This document shows positions 25,010 through 35,600 of a stretch of 64,000 bases of DNA, in pieces. The DNA lies in the NCBI RefSeq assembly GCF_030908625.1, contig NZ_CP133133.1, forward strand, positions 2,728,001 through 2,792,000. Reading direction: 5' to 3'. The notes below the pieces were generated by a model, which saw only the letters and a program-made list of their open reading frames with translations, had not been told where the DNA came from and searched no databases. Source of the DNA: Paludicola sp. MB14-C6 (lineage in GTDB: Bacteria > Bacillota > Clostridia > Oscillospirales > Ruminococcaceae). Within the stretch, counting starts at the first letter, position 1; every line of letters starts with the position of its first letter. A program made the translations under genes and the position numbers.

Positions 25010-26542
25010 ATGACAAATGTTTTTCCTATAGGTTCAGATACATCCAACGGTAGTAATAATATGGCTATCAGACTTTTTGGAAATCGTATTTATTCAGATC
25101 AATCATTATATGAATATCTGATTGAATTTCTCCTTGTATTTATTTCACCGAAAAGTGATGATAAGCAGGCTGGGGTAATGTCATTTCATGATGATTCATT
25201 AACTGAAAAAGGATTTGAATATTTTGTTAAACCTCAAATGGGCTTGAAAAGATTTATTTTTTACAATAGATCTAAAAAAGATGTTAAAATTCCAATTGAT
25301 GAAAAAGCATATAAAGAAATAATTCTTTTAATGCAAACGAAAATTGAAGAATCTGGAGTAGAACACGATAAAGCAGAAAGTACAATTGAAGCAATACAAG
25401 ATTTGTTGTACGGATATGCTGCGGTATTAAAAAGCAGATCGTGGACTGCGCAATCCTTATTACCGATTGCACCAGAGCTGATTTTTTGTGAAGCTATGAT
25501 AAATAAGAAAGAGCGAATCTCTTTATCAAAAAGTGTAGATGTTAGCGAAACGGACATTGAAATGAAATTTGATTATAAAAGGCATAATTTCTTGGCACGT
25601 GGAGGTGAAGTTTATTATCTACATATTTTACAGGCACTAGAAAGTTGTCCATACGAACAAAAGGTTAGATTAGAAAAGTTGTTAAAACTACTGGTTACTG
25701 CCAATGGTTCACATTTTTCTAAACTAGCAAATTGGATAAATGATACATGGATTGATAATCAAAATATAGAAGTTGATAAATTGTGGGTGAAAATGAAGCT
25801 TGGCTTTATACCTTCTACGGGATACATAGGGTGCGGTAAACGTACTATTGATGAGTTGGTAAATTTCTTGTCTTGTGAGATGCATCCCATAACTCGAATA
25901 GAGTTGTTTTCTAAAGGAATTGTATTTCAAATTATGCGTATGATGTGTGTTCGTTCAAGCGAATATGTTAATATACCTGGGTATGCATGGATAGTTGATA
26001 TGCGTGCACCGAAATCTGGAAAATCTGTAATGCGAATTTCATCAGAGAGCTATAGGAAAATTGAGGAGTTATTTGTTTCTGCAATTAACCAAATGACTAA
26101 TGAATATTTGGATGAAAGTGCGGATTTAGGTATACATAACACACCATTTGAATATTTATCTGATGCTAAAAAACATACTCTGAATATGTTTAAACGTCTT
26201 GGCAAAGAAATGCAACTAATCATTCCACTGAGGGGTGCACAAGAAAGATTTTCATTATCTGAGGATTTAGTTAAATTTATTGTTTTAACAATCATAAAGC
26301 CTCAACAAAAAATGACATTTGATATGTTTTTAGAAGAAGTTTATAGTCATTATAATATTATAATAGGTGCAAAACAATATAAAAATTATGCCAAGGAAAA
26401 AAATATAGATATCGAGCAAGCGGATGCCTTTTATTTAAATGAAAAAGAGTTTCAATTATTCTTAAAAAACACAGGTTTTTTACATGATTTATCTGATGCT
26501 ACTTCCATTGTAGTAAATCCATATTCTGAGGTGACTATATAA
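25010..26542 (+). CDS. dptG: DNA phosphorothioation-dependent restriction protein DptG
   Basis: The 510-residue protein has no motif that can be assigned by eye, but its size and its place between DptF and the giant HerA-like DptH fit DptG/DndG. Segments such as GKSVMRISSESYRKIEELF and LRGAQERFSLSEDLVKFIVL near the C-terminus look like winged-helix structure. Its stop shares one base with the start of dptH (TAATG), so the two are translationally coupled. It is expected to form the restriction complex with DptF and DptH. Identification relies mainly on gene order. Confidence 0.78.
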   Translation: MTNVFPIGSDTSNGSNNMAIRLFGNRIYSDQSLYEYLIEFLLVFISPKSDDKQAGVMSFHDDSLTEKGFEYFVKPQMGLKRFIFYNRSKKDVKIPIDEKAYKEIILLMQTKIEESGVEHDKAESTIEAIQDLLYGYAAVLKSRSWTAQSLLPIAPELIFCEAMINKKERISLSKSVDVSETDIEMKFDYKRHNFLARGGEVYYLHILQALESCPYEQKVRLEKLLKLLVTANGSHFSKLANWINDTWIDNQNIEVDKLWVKMKLGFIPSTGYIGCGKRTIDELVNFLSCEMHPITRIELFSKGIVFQIMRMMCVRSSEYVNIPGYAWIVDMRAPKSGKSVMRISSESYRKIEELFVSAINQMTNEYLDESADLGIHNTPFEYLSDAKKHTLNMFKRLGKEMQLIIPLRGAQERFSLSEDLVKFIVLTIIKPQQKMTFDMFLEEVYSHYNIIIGAKQYKNYAKEKNIDIEQADAFYLNEKEFQLFLKNTGFLHDLSDATSIVVNPYSEVTI

Positions 26543-29500
26543 TGAAGTTTATTGTATCTACTATTAAGCAGTACATAATTCAGCAAAAGCCGGAAGATTC
26601 AAATAAAACTATTATAAGGGTTGATGGATTTGATGATATTCGTATCTACGAGTCCCTATGTAAAGAAATTAAAAAATATTGTGACCATCAGAATATCGAT
26701 TTAATTGCTAAGCTATCATATCCAAAATTCAATGAGGCTAAAAGCAAACAAGATAATTCTTTAAGTGCAGTTATCCATTCTATGACTCAAAATGATTGGA
26801 TAGATACTCAGGATAGTTTAACTCAATATCGTAATATTTTGGGTCAAGAAAATCAAAAAAAACTAATACTTCTAATGGGAACAGAACTTGTCGAAGATAA
26901 AGGCGGATTACATGATATTTACTATATTAACTCAGCGAAAATTGAATCTGCATTGGTAAGTAATTATGCATCTATTTTCGACAGCTATAACTGGGATGAT
27001 GAAGAATATCAATGTATTAACAAATTATACAAATGGTTATTTGAGCTTGTACCTGTAAATCTTTATAGGTTGAGTTGTCTAGCCGATGATTGGAATGACA
27101 TAGATAACATTACTATGTTCATTGAGTATTTTTATCGTAATCTTCCAAGTTGGGGTCTGTGCAAAAGAGAAGAACATTTACCTACTCCGAAAGATATTAT
27201 TAAGTCTCAGAAAAACCTTTTATCTTCAAATTTTGATTTTATTGAAAGAAATACATTCAAAAAATTATCAAAACCTCAATTCGCTAAGTATAATGAAAAA
27301 ATTAAGAAATATAATCAATTAGATCAACCTTTCACACAATTTTATGAGGGATGGGCAAACCAATCAATTAAGAATTACGATGAATTTGGATCAGTGCTTT
27401 CTGATTTTATTTTAGGGCGAAATATTAACCAGTTGCGTTCATTACTTTTAGGCGTTGATTTTGCAATTATTGAATCAGTATTAGGATTAAAACTAATTAC
27501 CCCTAAAAAAGATCGAGTATCGGTTACAAAGGTATATGGACATCCACTAGAAGCAATGCTAAATATTTTATTTACTTCTTTGTTATCTGTAGAAAAAGTT
27601 GATTCAGCTAATCAAATTGAATTTAGTTTTACGGGTGCTAAATTGGTAAATGAAATAGAAACTTTTGAAAATTCTACTGTTCAAGAAAGACTTGAAGAAG
27701 CATTTAGAAATATATGCATGGTTGCGGGTGGGGTTATAGATTATATAGCTCGCCGAAATTGGGATATTGGGCAAAATGAAATTCAAATAGTTTCATCTCC
27801 AGTTAACTTTTTCACCCCTAAATATGCTAGTGAACAAGTTGAAACAGGAAGGGTAACAGCAATAGGTGTAGCTCAAACACTAAATAAAGTTGGAGTTTCA
27901 CTTTTTATAAAGGATACATGTGGAGAGATATTAGATGAACTAAATTTTCAATGGTGTTTCTCCAACTCTGAACCATGGCTATTCTCATTCCAAGATATAT
28001 TAAATAAGTATCAACAACTTTCAGAAGATGATATAACATCATATTTAATGTTTGGAACAAATAAAGAATTAAACAAGTTTAAACATCTAAAAAGTGAACA
28101 AGAATTCTTTGATATTTATCAAGAAACAGAATTTAACTATGAAGATTTAATGGAAACTGCAATATTTGATAAAAGTGACGCGGGAATTTTGTGGAAAGCA
28201 GAATTTTACGAACTCGGAGCTGAATTTCTGAATTTTTGCAAAGCTTTGACGGAAAATGGATTCTATGGTTCTATAGATGAAGGAAATAATTTTATTGATA
28301 CATATGTCAATTTAGGCAATAAAATATTAACAAATAGCTTTGCAGAGAACTTAAAATGGGTATTGAATGTTTATATTCGTGCGTTCTCAATCGAAAAAAA
28401 CAATTTCTCACTTACAAGAGATGAAGAATGTGATTTTTGCATTATACCACCTTGGCATCCGACAATATTGCAAAAGTTAATTCATCAAGCAGTTTTTATT
28501 TTAGATGGGTGTGAACAGTGGTGGAGCAAATCTGTTCATGATGTGGCTGATCTATCAAAGATATCCCAAAGGGAAGCAATACTAAACATAAAGGAATTAG
28601 TTCAATTGTCTTGTATTCATCAAGCAATTGATATATATCCGACTGTAGGTCATCAGTATTTTGGGAATTTGCATACTTTTGGTAGTTTTTGTATATGCGG
28701 AAATAATAGTGAACAAGAAAATTTTAGAATTAAGGACATACTTCGTAAAGAAGCTGTCTTTGATGATGATTTTTCTGATGGTGAAATAAAAAATATTAGT
28801 GCAGATGCTGAAATGTTAATGGATGTAATTGAGGATTATGTGCATGCATTTCCTAATAAGATTTATGATTTGAATTTAGCTTTTATTGATCCTACAGATT
28901 TGCAACCAGTTGTGTCAGCTTTACACAACTATATTTGTAATGTGAAAAAAAGCACTAATATCCCAGATGTTCCTATTAAAATTATTTTAAATATTCTAGT
29001 AAAACCTGAAAATAGAGGTGGCAAGAACTACTTGTCCTATTGGGTTAATTCGTTTTTTTCACAAGATGAAAATACTGATATAAATATTTACTTAAATGAA
29101 TGGTCATCAAAAGAAGATATAAAAAAATATTTATCAAATAACACTGATATTGTGTTTATGATGGACTTATTAAAAGTGGATAGCTTGATTTTTGATAATT
29201 GTGTAGAAGATGAATCCATATGCCCAAGTGAATGTAAGTACCCTATGGTTTTTAAACCAACTGTATCTTCACATACAAGTGTAAAAAGGAAAATTGAATT
29301 AACTCAAACTCAATTTGAGGCATCAACTGTCCATAGTCGCGTAGTTTACTATAATAACAATTTAAATCAAATTAATTACAATAATGTTGTAGTAGTAAAA
29401 GAGGTATGCATAGATGGAGATAGACATCAGTTGATTAACTTGCTTCATGAAAAGGCATATTGGGTAGTATGTATTGATGGTGGAATGGATGGGGCACTAT

Positions 29501-31848
29501 TAAAAAATAATACACAAAAAAATGATTATTCGATTATAGGGTTTACAACAGGAAAAGGACACCATGGTCAGTATAACCTAACTATCACAGCTAGAGAATC
29601 AATAATTCAACAAGTAAAAAAACGATTTGAATATCGGGTAAGAAACCTCTTCAAATGGACAGATGAACAGGCTAAGTTAGCTTCTGAGAAATGCATTAAA
29701 GAGGCAGCAAAACTCGATGGAGTCAGTTTGTTAAGGGCAATAAACCAAAATTCAACAAATATCAATGAGTTTATGGCATATATATTAACATCAGTTCATA
29801 TGAGTAAAAGTAATGTGAATCAAGCACTTAATGTGGTTGTTCATTTAGATTCGTACAGGCACTGGTTCTTAAAAGACACATATAATATTGCAAATGAAAA
29901 CAGATCTCGTCCTGATTTCTTAAACATTTCTGCAAAGGTTAATGAGGATGGAAAGTTGCAATTAAGTGCGACTGTTATTGAATGTAAAATTGCTACATAC
30001 TCTAATTCTGATAATCATATAGCCAAGGCAATTAAACAAGTTGAACATGGTCTAGCAATATTATCAGACTTGTTTAAACCGACAAAACCGACAAAAGCAA
30101 CAGAAGTAAAGAACGATTCTGTAAGACGACGCTATTGGTATGCACAATTATATAGGGCATTAGCCTTCTCTCAGATTACTTTCCACGATGATACAGAAGA
30201 ATATCAAAAATTAGCTTCTAGCTTAAGAAACATATTAGAAGGTGATTTCGACATTGAATGGAATGGTAGAGTTATGGGATATTGGGTCGACATGAAAGGT
30301 AGTGAAGTGGTAAGGGCTTCGTCTGGATCTTGTGTACCAATTGAAGTGTTATCAATTCCTCAAAGTGAGATTCAAAGACTGATTTTAGATGATGAATGTG
30401 CCTCTGTAGAGTATGTAACGGTAATTGAGAGTCAGATTGATGATTCAAAGTTGACAGATACTGATTTGAATGAAAATGATGCATTCAATGATACACAAAT
30501 TTCCAACAATACGGATACATTCAATGATTCGGATGGATTTAATTATACAGGTTCATACAATGATACAAATGAGATTATTGAGAGAAAAGAGGAAACAGTT
30601 GGAGAAGAAGGTAGTGTGATTGAGTCAGAAGCAGAATCTAATTATGATGCCGATGAAAAAATAGAGGAAGAGACGCAAGAAGAGGTAGATGTCGAATCCC
30701 CAGAAACAGATATACCTATACCTGAGTGTAAAGTGGACTTATCAAAAATAAAGATACATATTGGTAATGATAATAAAGGTAATGAAATAAATTGGAGCTT
30801 TGGACATTCCAAATTATCGAATAGACATTTATTGATTACTGGTAGTTCAGGTCAGGGAAAAACCTATCTGATGCAAAAAATGTTGAATGAATTATCATTA
30901 CAAGGCGTTGCATCAATGGTCTTTGATTATACAGAAGGGTTTAGATTAGAACAGTTAGAGCCAGAGTTTGTGGCTAACCTGAAAGATAGGATAGATCAGA
31001 AAGTAGTATATTTTGATGGAGTCCCAGTAAATCCTTTTAGGAGACAAGAAATTGAAGTGATGGGTATAAAAGCTCCTGAAAAGATCTCTGATGTTGCGAC
31101 ACGTATAGCAGATATATTTACAAACGTTTATAAATTTGGAGAGCAACAATTTTCCGCAATTTATACGGCATGTAAGAATGGATTGGAAAAATATAATGAG
31201 CAGATGGATATGGAGTTGTTTAAGAAAGAACTAGAGAATATTAATAATGCATTCTCAAAAACTGTTTTATCAAAATTAACACCATTTTTTGATTCCGTTT
31301 CATTCAGTTCTAGTGATGAATTTGATTGGGGTACCATGAAAACGAATAATGGAACACTTACTATTTTCCAATTAACAAACTTTGTTAGAGAACTTCAAGT
31401 TGTAATAACAGAATTTATGCTTTGGGATGCGTGGTATTATTTTAAAAAATATGGTAGTAAAGATGATCCATTTGTTGTTGTTTTAGATGAAGCACAAAAT
31501 TTATCACATAAAGCTAATTCTCCAAGTGCAAAAATATTGACTGAAGGCAGAAAATTTGGATGGTCTGCTTGGTTTGCTACACAGTTTTTGAAACCGCAAC
31601 TTGATGATGCGGAGATTAACAGGTTGCAGCAGGCTGCATTTAGAGCATATTTTAAACCAGCAGATAATGATTTAACTGTAACCGCAAAACAACTTGGAAA
31701 TACTAATGATTGGTCTAATACTTTAAGAGGGTTACAAAAAGGGCAGTGCATTGTTGCTGGAGAACGTATGAAACTAAATGGTGACTTTGGACCTACTATA
31801 CCTGCTGTTACTCATGTAACACCATTTGAGGAGAACATAAATGAATAA
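26542..31848 (+). CDS. dptH: DNA phosphorothioation-dependent restriction protein DptH (HerA-like ATPase)
   Basis: The 1768-residue protein has an unrecognised N-terminal two thirds and a C-terminal HerA/FtsK-type ATPase. The latter has Walker A GSSGQGKTYL (about 1434-1443), Walker B VVVLDEAQN (about 1645-1653) and an RKFGWSAWFATQFLKPQ sensor segment. A low-complexity acidic, Asn/Thr/Asp-rich linker (about 1310-1395) joins the parts. DptH is the motor and core of the restriction complex in Dnd systems. Residues around 1140-1160 (FLNISAKVNEDGKLQLSA, then VIECKIATYS) have a D/E...ExK-like arrangement that could be a nuclease core. It overlaps the next gene by 8 bases. Confidence 0.87.
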   Translation: MKFIVSTIKQYIIQQKPEDSNKTIIRVDGFDDIRIYESLCKEIKKYCDHQNIDLIAKLSYPKFNEAKSKQDNSLSAVIHSMTQNDWIDTQDSLTQYRNILGQENQKKLILLMGTELVEDKGGLHDIYYINSAKIESALVSNYASIFDSYNWDDEEYQCINKLYKWLFELVPVNLYRLSCLADDWNDIDNITMFIEYFYRNLPSWGLCKREEHLPTPKDIIKSQKNLLSSNFDFIERNTFKKLSKPQFAKYNEKIKKYNQLDQPFTQFYEGWANQSIKNYDEFGSVLSDFILGRNINQLRSLLLGVDFAIIESVLGLKLITPKKDRVSVTKVYGHPLEAMLNILFTSLLSVEKVDSANQIEFSFTGAKLVNEIETFENSTVQERLEEAFRNICMVAGGVIDYIARRNWDIGQNEIQIVSSPVNFFTPKYASEQVETGRVTAIGVAQTLNKVGVSLFIKDTCGEILDELNFQWCFSNSEPWLFSFQDILNKYQQLSEDDITSYLMFGTNKELNKFKHLKSEQEFFDIYQETEFNYEDLMETAIFDKSDAGILWKAEFYELGAEFLNFCKALTENGFYGSIDEGNNFIDTYVNLGNKILTNSFAENLKWVLNVYIRAFSIEKNNFSLTRDEECDFCIIPPWHPTILQKLIHQAVFILDGCEQWWSKSVHDVADLSKISQREAILNIKELVQLSCIHQAIDIYPTVGHQYFGNLHTFGSFCICGNNSEQENFRIKDILRKEAVFDDDFSDGEIKNISADAEMLMDVIEDYVHAFPNKIYDLNLAFIDPTDLQPVVSALHNYICNVKKSTNIPDVPIKIILNILVKPENRGGKNYLSYWVNSFFSQDENTDINIYLNEWSSKEDIKKYLSNNTDIVFMMDLLKVDSLIFDNCVEDESICPSECKYPMVFKPTVSSHTSVKRKIELTQTQFEASTVHSRVVYYNNNLNQINYNNVVVVKEVCIDGDRHQLINLLHEKAYWVVCIDGGMDGALLKNNTQKNDYSIIGFTTGKGHHGQYNLTITARESIIQQVKKRFEYRVRNLFKWTDEQAKLASEKCIKEAAKLDGVSLLRAINQNSTNINEFMAYILTSVHMSKSNVNQALNVVVHLDSYRHWFLKDTYNIANENRSRPDFLNISAKVNEDGKLQLSATVIECKIATYSNSDNHIAKAIKQVEHGLAILSDLFKPTKPTKATEVKNDSVRRRYWYAQLYRALAFSQITFHDDTEEYQKLASSLRNILEGDFDIEWNGRVMGYWVDMKGSEVVRASSGSCVPIEVLSIPQSEIQRLILDDECASVEYVTVIESQIDDSKLTDTDLNENDAFNDTQISNNTDTFNDSDGFNYTGSYNDTNEIIERKEETVGEEGSVIESEAESNYDADEKIEEETQEEVDVESPETDIPIPECKVDLSKIKIHIGNDNKGNEINWSFGHSKLSNRHLLITGSSGQGKTYLMQKMLNELSLQGVASMVFDYTEGFRLEQLEPEFVANLKDRIDQKVVYFDGVPVNPFRRQEIEVMGIKAPEKISDVATRIADIFTNVYKFGEQQFSAIYTACKNGLEKYNEQMDMELFKKELENINNAFSKTVLSKLTPFFDSVSFSSSDEFDWGTMKTNNGTLTIFQLTNFVRELQVVITEFMLWDAWYYFKKYGSKDDPFVVVLDEAQNLSHKANSPSAKILTEGRKFGWSAWFATQFLKPQLDDAEINRLQQAAFRAYFKPADNDLTVTAKQLGNTNDWSNTLRGLQKGQCIVAGERMKLNGDFGPTIPAVTHVTPFEENINE

Positions 31849-32659
31849 TGTTAATTTTCATCAAACATTTCCAGTGACATTAGAGTATATCAGCAGGATT
31901 TTGGAAATTACCGATATGTGCGCTGAAATGTCAAAGGAAGAAATATCTGAATTAACTGGAATTCCGACTGGAAAGTCAAGTGGGAAAGTAGAACCACACA
32001 TTAGTTATGCAATATATATGGGACTAGTCACTGATGTTAGTAAAGAAAGCGGGAAATATAAGTTAATCCGAACAGAATTAGGAAATGCAATTGTTCGAGA
32101 GGATATCGGAATACGTGAAGAAGTCAGTCAGCTGTTATGTCACAGCAGACTCTCGTCCCCTTCAACAGGAGCATTATTATGGAGCACAATAATTAAGAAA
32201 ATAATGCCTAATTACCCTAATGGAATTAAACTTATGCTTCTTGAAGATATGTTAAAAAAACAGTCGTCTTTTTCGGGAAAGAAAACTATTAACATTAGCC
32301 CATTTTATACTACTTATCAAAAGAGTTTAGACTCTTTAAATCTTTTTGAAAAATCTAAAGAAACGTTACAACTAGTTCCCCATAAAAATAAAAGTGAGCT
32401 TATATATGTTTATGCTTATACATTATTATATGAATGGGAACAAACGTATCCACAGCACAATGAAATAACTGCTGATCAATTGTTTTCGTTAGGAATTGGT
32501 GCGACATTTGGATTTGCAGATTCGGTAATATATCAGGTATTGGAACAGTTATCAGAAATAGGTGTAATTCGTATTAACGGGCAGTTATCACCGTTCACAG
32601 TAATTAAAAACACAACATCAGACATAATGATTGAGAAAGTATATAGCTTATTATGCTAG
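31841..32659 (+). CDS. Second DUF4007-like (SspB-like) protein
   Basis: The 272-residue protein is a paralogue of the SspB-like protein at 17492. HQTF at 7-10 matches HDTF. Without gaps, G81, I84, D88, I91, E93, L99, H101, L104, A111 and W114 line up with G77, I80, D84, I87, E89, L95, H97, L100, A107 and W110 of SspB. A C-terminal winged-helix-like region (ELTG/GIGATFGFADSVIYQVLEQL) follows. The start overlaps dptH by 8 bases and the stop is 12 bases before the large ATPase, so it is tightly tied to both. A role as a second nicking or DNA-recognition subunit is an inference from the paralogy. Confidence 0.65.
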   Translation: MNNVNFHQTFPVTLEYISRILEITDMCAEMSKEEISELTGIPTGKSSGKVEPHISYAIYMGLVTDVSKESGKYKLIRTELGNAIVREDIGIREEVSQLLCHSRLSSPSTGALLWSTIIKKIMPNYPNGIKLMLLEDMLKKQSSFSGKKTINISPFYTTYQKSLDSLNLFEKSKETLQLVPHKNKSELIYVYAYTLLYEWEQTYPQHNEITADQLFSLGIGATFGFADSVIYQVLEQLSEIGVIRINGQLSPFTVIKNTTSDIMIEKVYSLLC

Positions 32660-32671
32660 GAGGGTAATACT

Positions 32672-35600
32672 TTGCATATTGGTGACATCATAGGGTTTAG
32701 AGACGATTTGTTTTTCGAAGGTGCAGTTCAAATAGATTGGTTTTATAATCAGCTAAAAGCTGCTAAAGTTGCAGAGAGTTTTGTGTTTCATGGAAGTGAG
32801 TATTTTGGAGTTTCTGATGAACAGACCGGAAGTAAAATGACAGATACTGTCTCCTTTTTCAAAACTATTGCAAGTAAAATTGAGGATGATCAACGTGGAA
32901 ATCCATTTACTCTAGCAATTGCTGAGTATGGTACAGGAAAATCCCATTTGGCAGTTGCGTTAGCACAAGTTCTGTCTGGAAAAGACTATATGCCACAAAC
33001 TTATAAGAAGCTTATAGAAAACATTAGAAGAATTGATGTAGAAGCTACTAAAGATATTGAAGCTATAGGTGAAAAACCGAATCTAATTTTGACAATTAAC
33101 GGAATGCGAGATTTTAATTTACACTATGAAATTCTTAGAGCGGCAAGTAGAAGTATTAAACTATATGGCTATTCTGATGAAAACTTAAAAAAATTGAATA
33201 GGGCGCATGAAATCGCATTTCGCTTTTTGGAAAGAAATATAGCAACAAGTACTGCTCTATTTGAACAACAAGCAGAGAGCTATCAATGGGCTGAAAAAGG
33301 ACAAGCTTTAGCTGAAAGATTAAGAAAAACATTATCAGAGGATAAATATGCTTTTGAAATCATTAACAAGGTTTATCAGGAGATTAATGGGCATGAAATT
33401 CGCTGGGACGAAGGTGTTTCAGCAATGTCTGTATTAGAGACTTTGTTGACTGAATATTGTGGGATTAGCGGTGTATTCAATAAAATTGTAATCATTTTTG
33501 ATGAGTTTGGTAGGTATTTAGAATATGCTTCATCAGCTGATTCAGCTCAAACAGGGGATAGTGCATTACAGCAAATATTTGAAGCGGTGCAAAACGCTGA
33601 TGGAAATATTCAAATGATTAACTTTATCCAATCAGATATAAAAGCATATCTTCAAAGAGTTGATAAGACAAGAAATATCAGTAGATATATTGGTAGATTC
33701 GATGCTAGTGATAAATATCATCTATCATCAAACTTGGAAACAGTTTTTGCAAACTTAATTGATCGTAAGGATAAAGATAGTTTTGATAGGTATATAAAGG
33801 TATGGCAAAATACCCATGAATCAGAATGGGTTGCTACCTATGAAAAGATGGATCAGTGGTTGCCATTAAAGGGATTGTGGAAGGATTATAGCCTATTTAG
33901 GCAGGTTATTGTTGAGGGTATATATCCAATGCATCCACTTTCCACCTATATGTTAACAGGCCTATCAGGGTATCTGCAAAATCGTTCATCATTGACATTA
34001 GTAAATAAATTTATTAGTTTACTTTCTTCTTATAAAATTGATGAAAATTCTGGATGTCCAATAGTCTTACCAGAACAATTACTAGACGGTGATTTGTACT
34101 CTGAAATGTTAGCTGCTGAACAAGAAGGACGCCAGCTGAGCAGGCATTGTATTCGTTATGATAATGTGTTAAGAAAATCAGGAGAAAAGTTAACTGAAAA
34201 TATGTGCAAGATACTAAGATCTAATCTTGTACTTAAACTACTCCGATTTAGAACTACTAACTATGAAGATGCAAAACTTGCTCTTAGCATATGCTCCGGC
34301 TTGTCAATTACGGAAGTAGAAGAAGAACTTGTTTGGCTAGAGAATGAGTATGCTATTTTAGGCTTTGATGAGCACACAAGTTCCTTTGATTTTTTAGAAG
34401 ATTCTAGTGGCGCACATGATTTTAGGACATTTTATCGTAGAATAAAATCGGGACAAAAATTGTCTAAAGCAATATTTGATGATTCTAATATTCGTGAAAT
34501 AGCAGGCATATTAACTAATGTTAGTACAAACTTTTCTATTGAAAACAAAATTAAAAGTAATGAGTGGCAATTTACTCAGGACTTATTCCATATAGATGAG
34601 ATTTCAGATGCGTATGTTGATTCCTTAATTTCCGATTTTAGAAATTCAACAGCGCCAGAAAAAGTTAAAGGTAAACTGATATGGCTATACATTAACAAAG
34701 ACACAGATATCAAGCGGTTGGACAATGTACAAAGACTATCTAATAAAATAAACGGAATGCCTATACTTATTTTCTTGTTAAATGATGTTGAGAATAAACT
34801 GTATTCAGCATTACTAGAATATGACGTATTATCAAAACAAATTTCTAACGAGGATAAGGCTAGATTTGGACACCATTATAGCGACGCATTTATGCAAGCA
34901 GAGAATGTTTTAAGAGATACATTTGATGTTTTACAACGTGAAAGGATAGCTGTTACTCCAGATGGGACTAAACAGCTTTCAAGTAGATTAGCTGTATCTT
35001 TGTCTGAAATTCTCAGCAATATATATCCTAATGTAGTTCCTTTTGACTTCGATGGTTTTGATAGTAAGCAACCAGGAAGGGCTAAAAAAGCATTTTGTTC
35101 TATTTTAAAGCTCTTATTATCTGGAAGTATTAACGCAAATACAATTCAAAGCTCACCAGTTGAAGTCCGAAATAGGTTTGAAGCAACATTATTTGAAACT
35201 GGAAAAAATTCTTGGAAATGTGTTAATTCGAACTATCAAATCATGCCACCAAAAAACAAACGAGTTTTTTTAATTTATAATTTCCTAGAAGAAAAATTAA
35301 AGAAAGATCAAGAGTTAGATTGCAATTATATTTTTAATAAATTGAGTATGCCACCATTTGGACTTAACGATTATATTATTTTGTTTATAATTTCTGTATT
35401 TTGTGCTAATCTGAATTATTGTTTGCGTGTAAAATACAAAGATGAAACATATAGTATTATGAAATGGAAAGATATTGTTGTTGGTGACAGCAAGATATCT
35501 ATATCCATATTAAAAGAATCACATTTTCTTTTGGTAGATGCAGGAGCTGTGATAGATAATTATTTGAGACTTTTTAAACAAGTGGAGAATAATGATAATG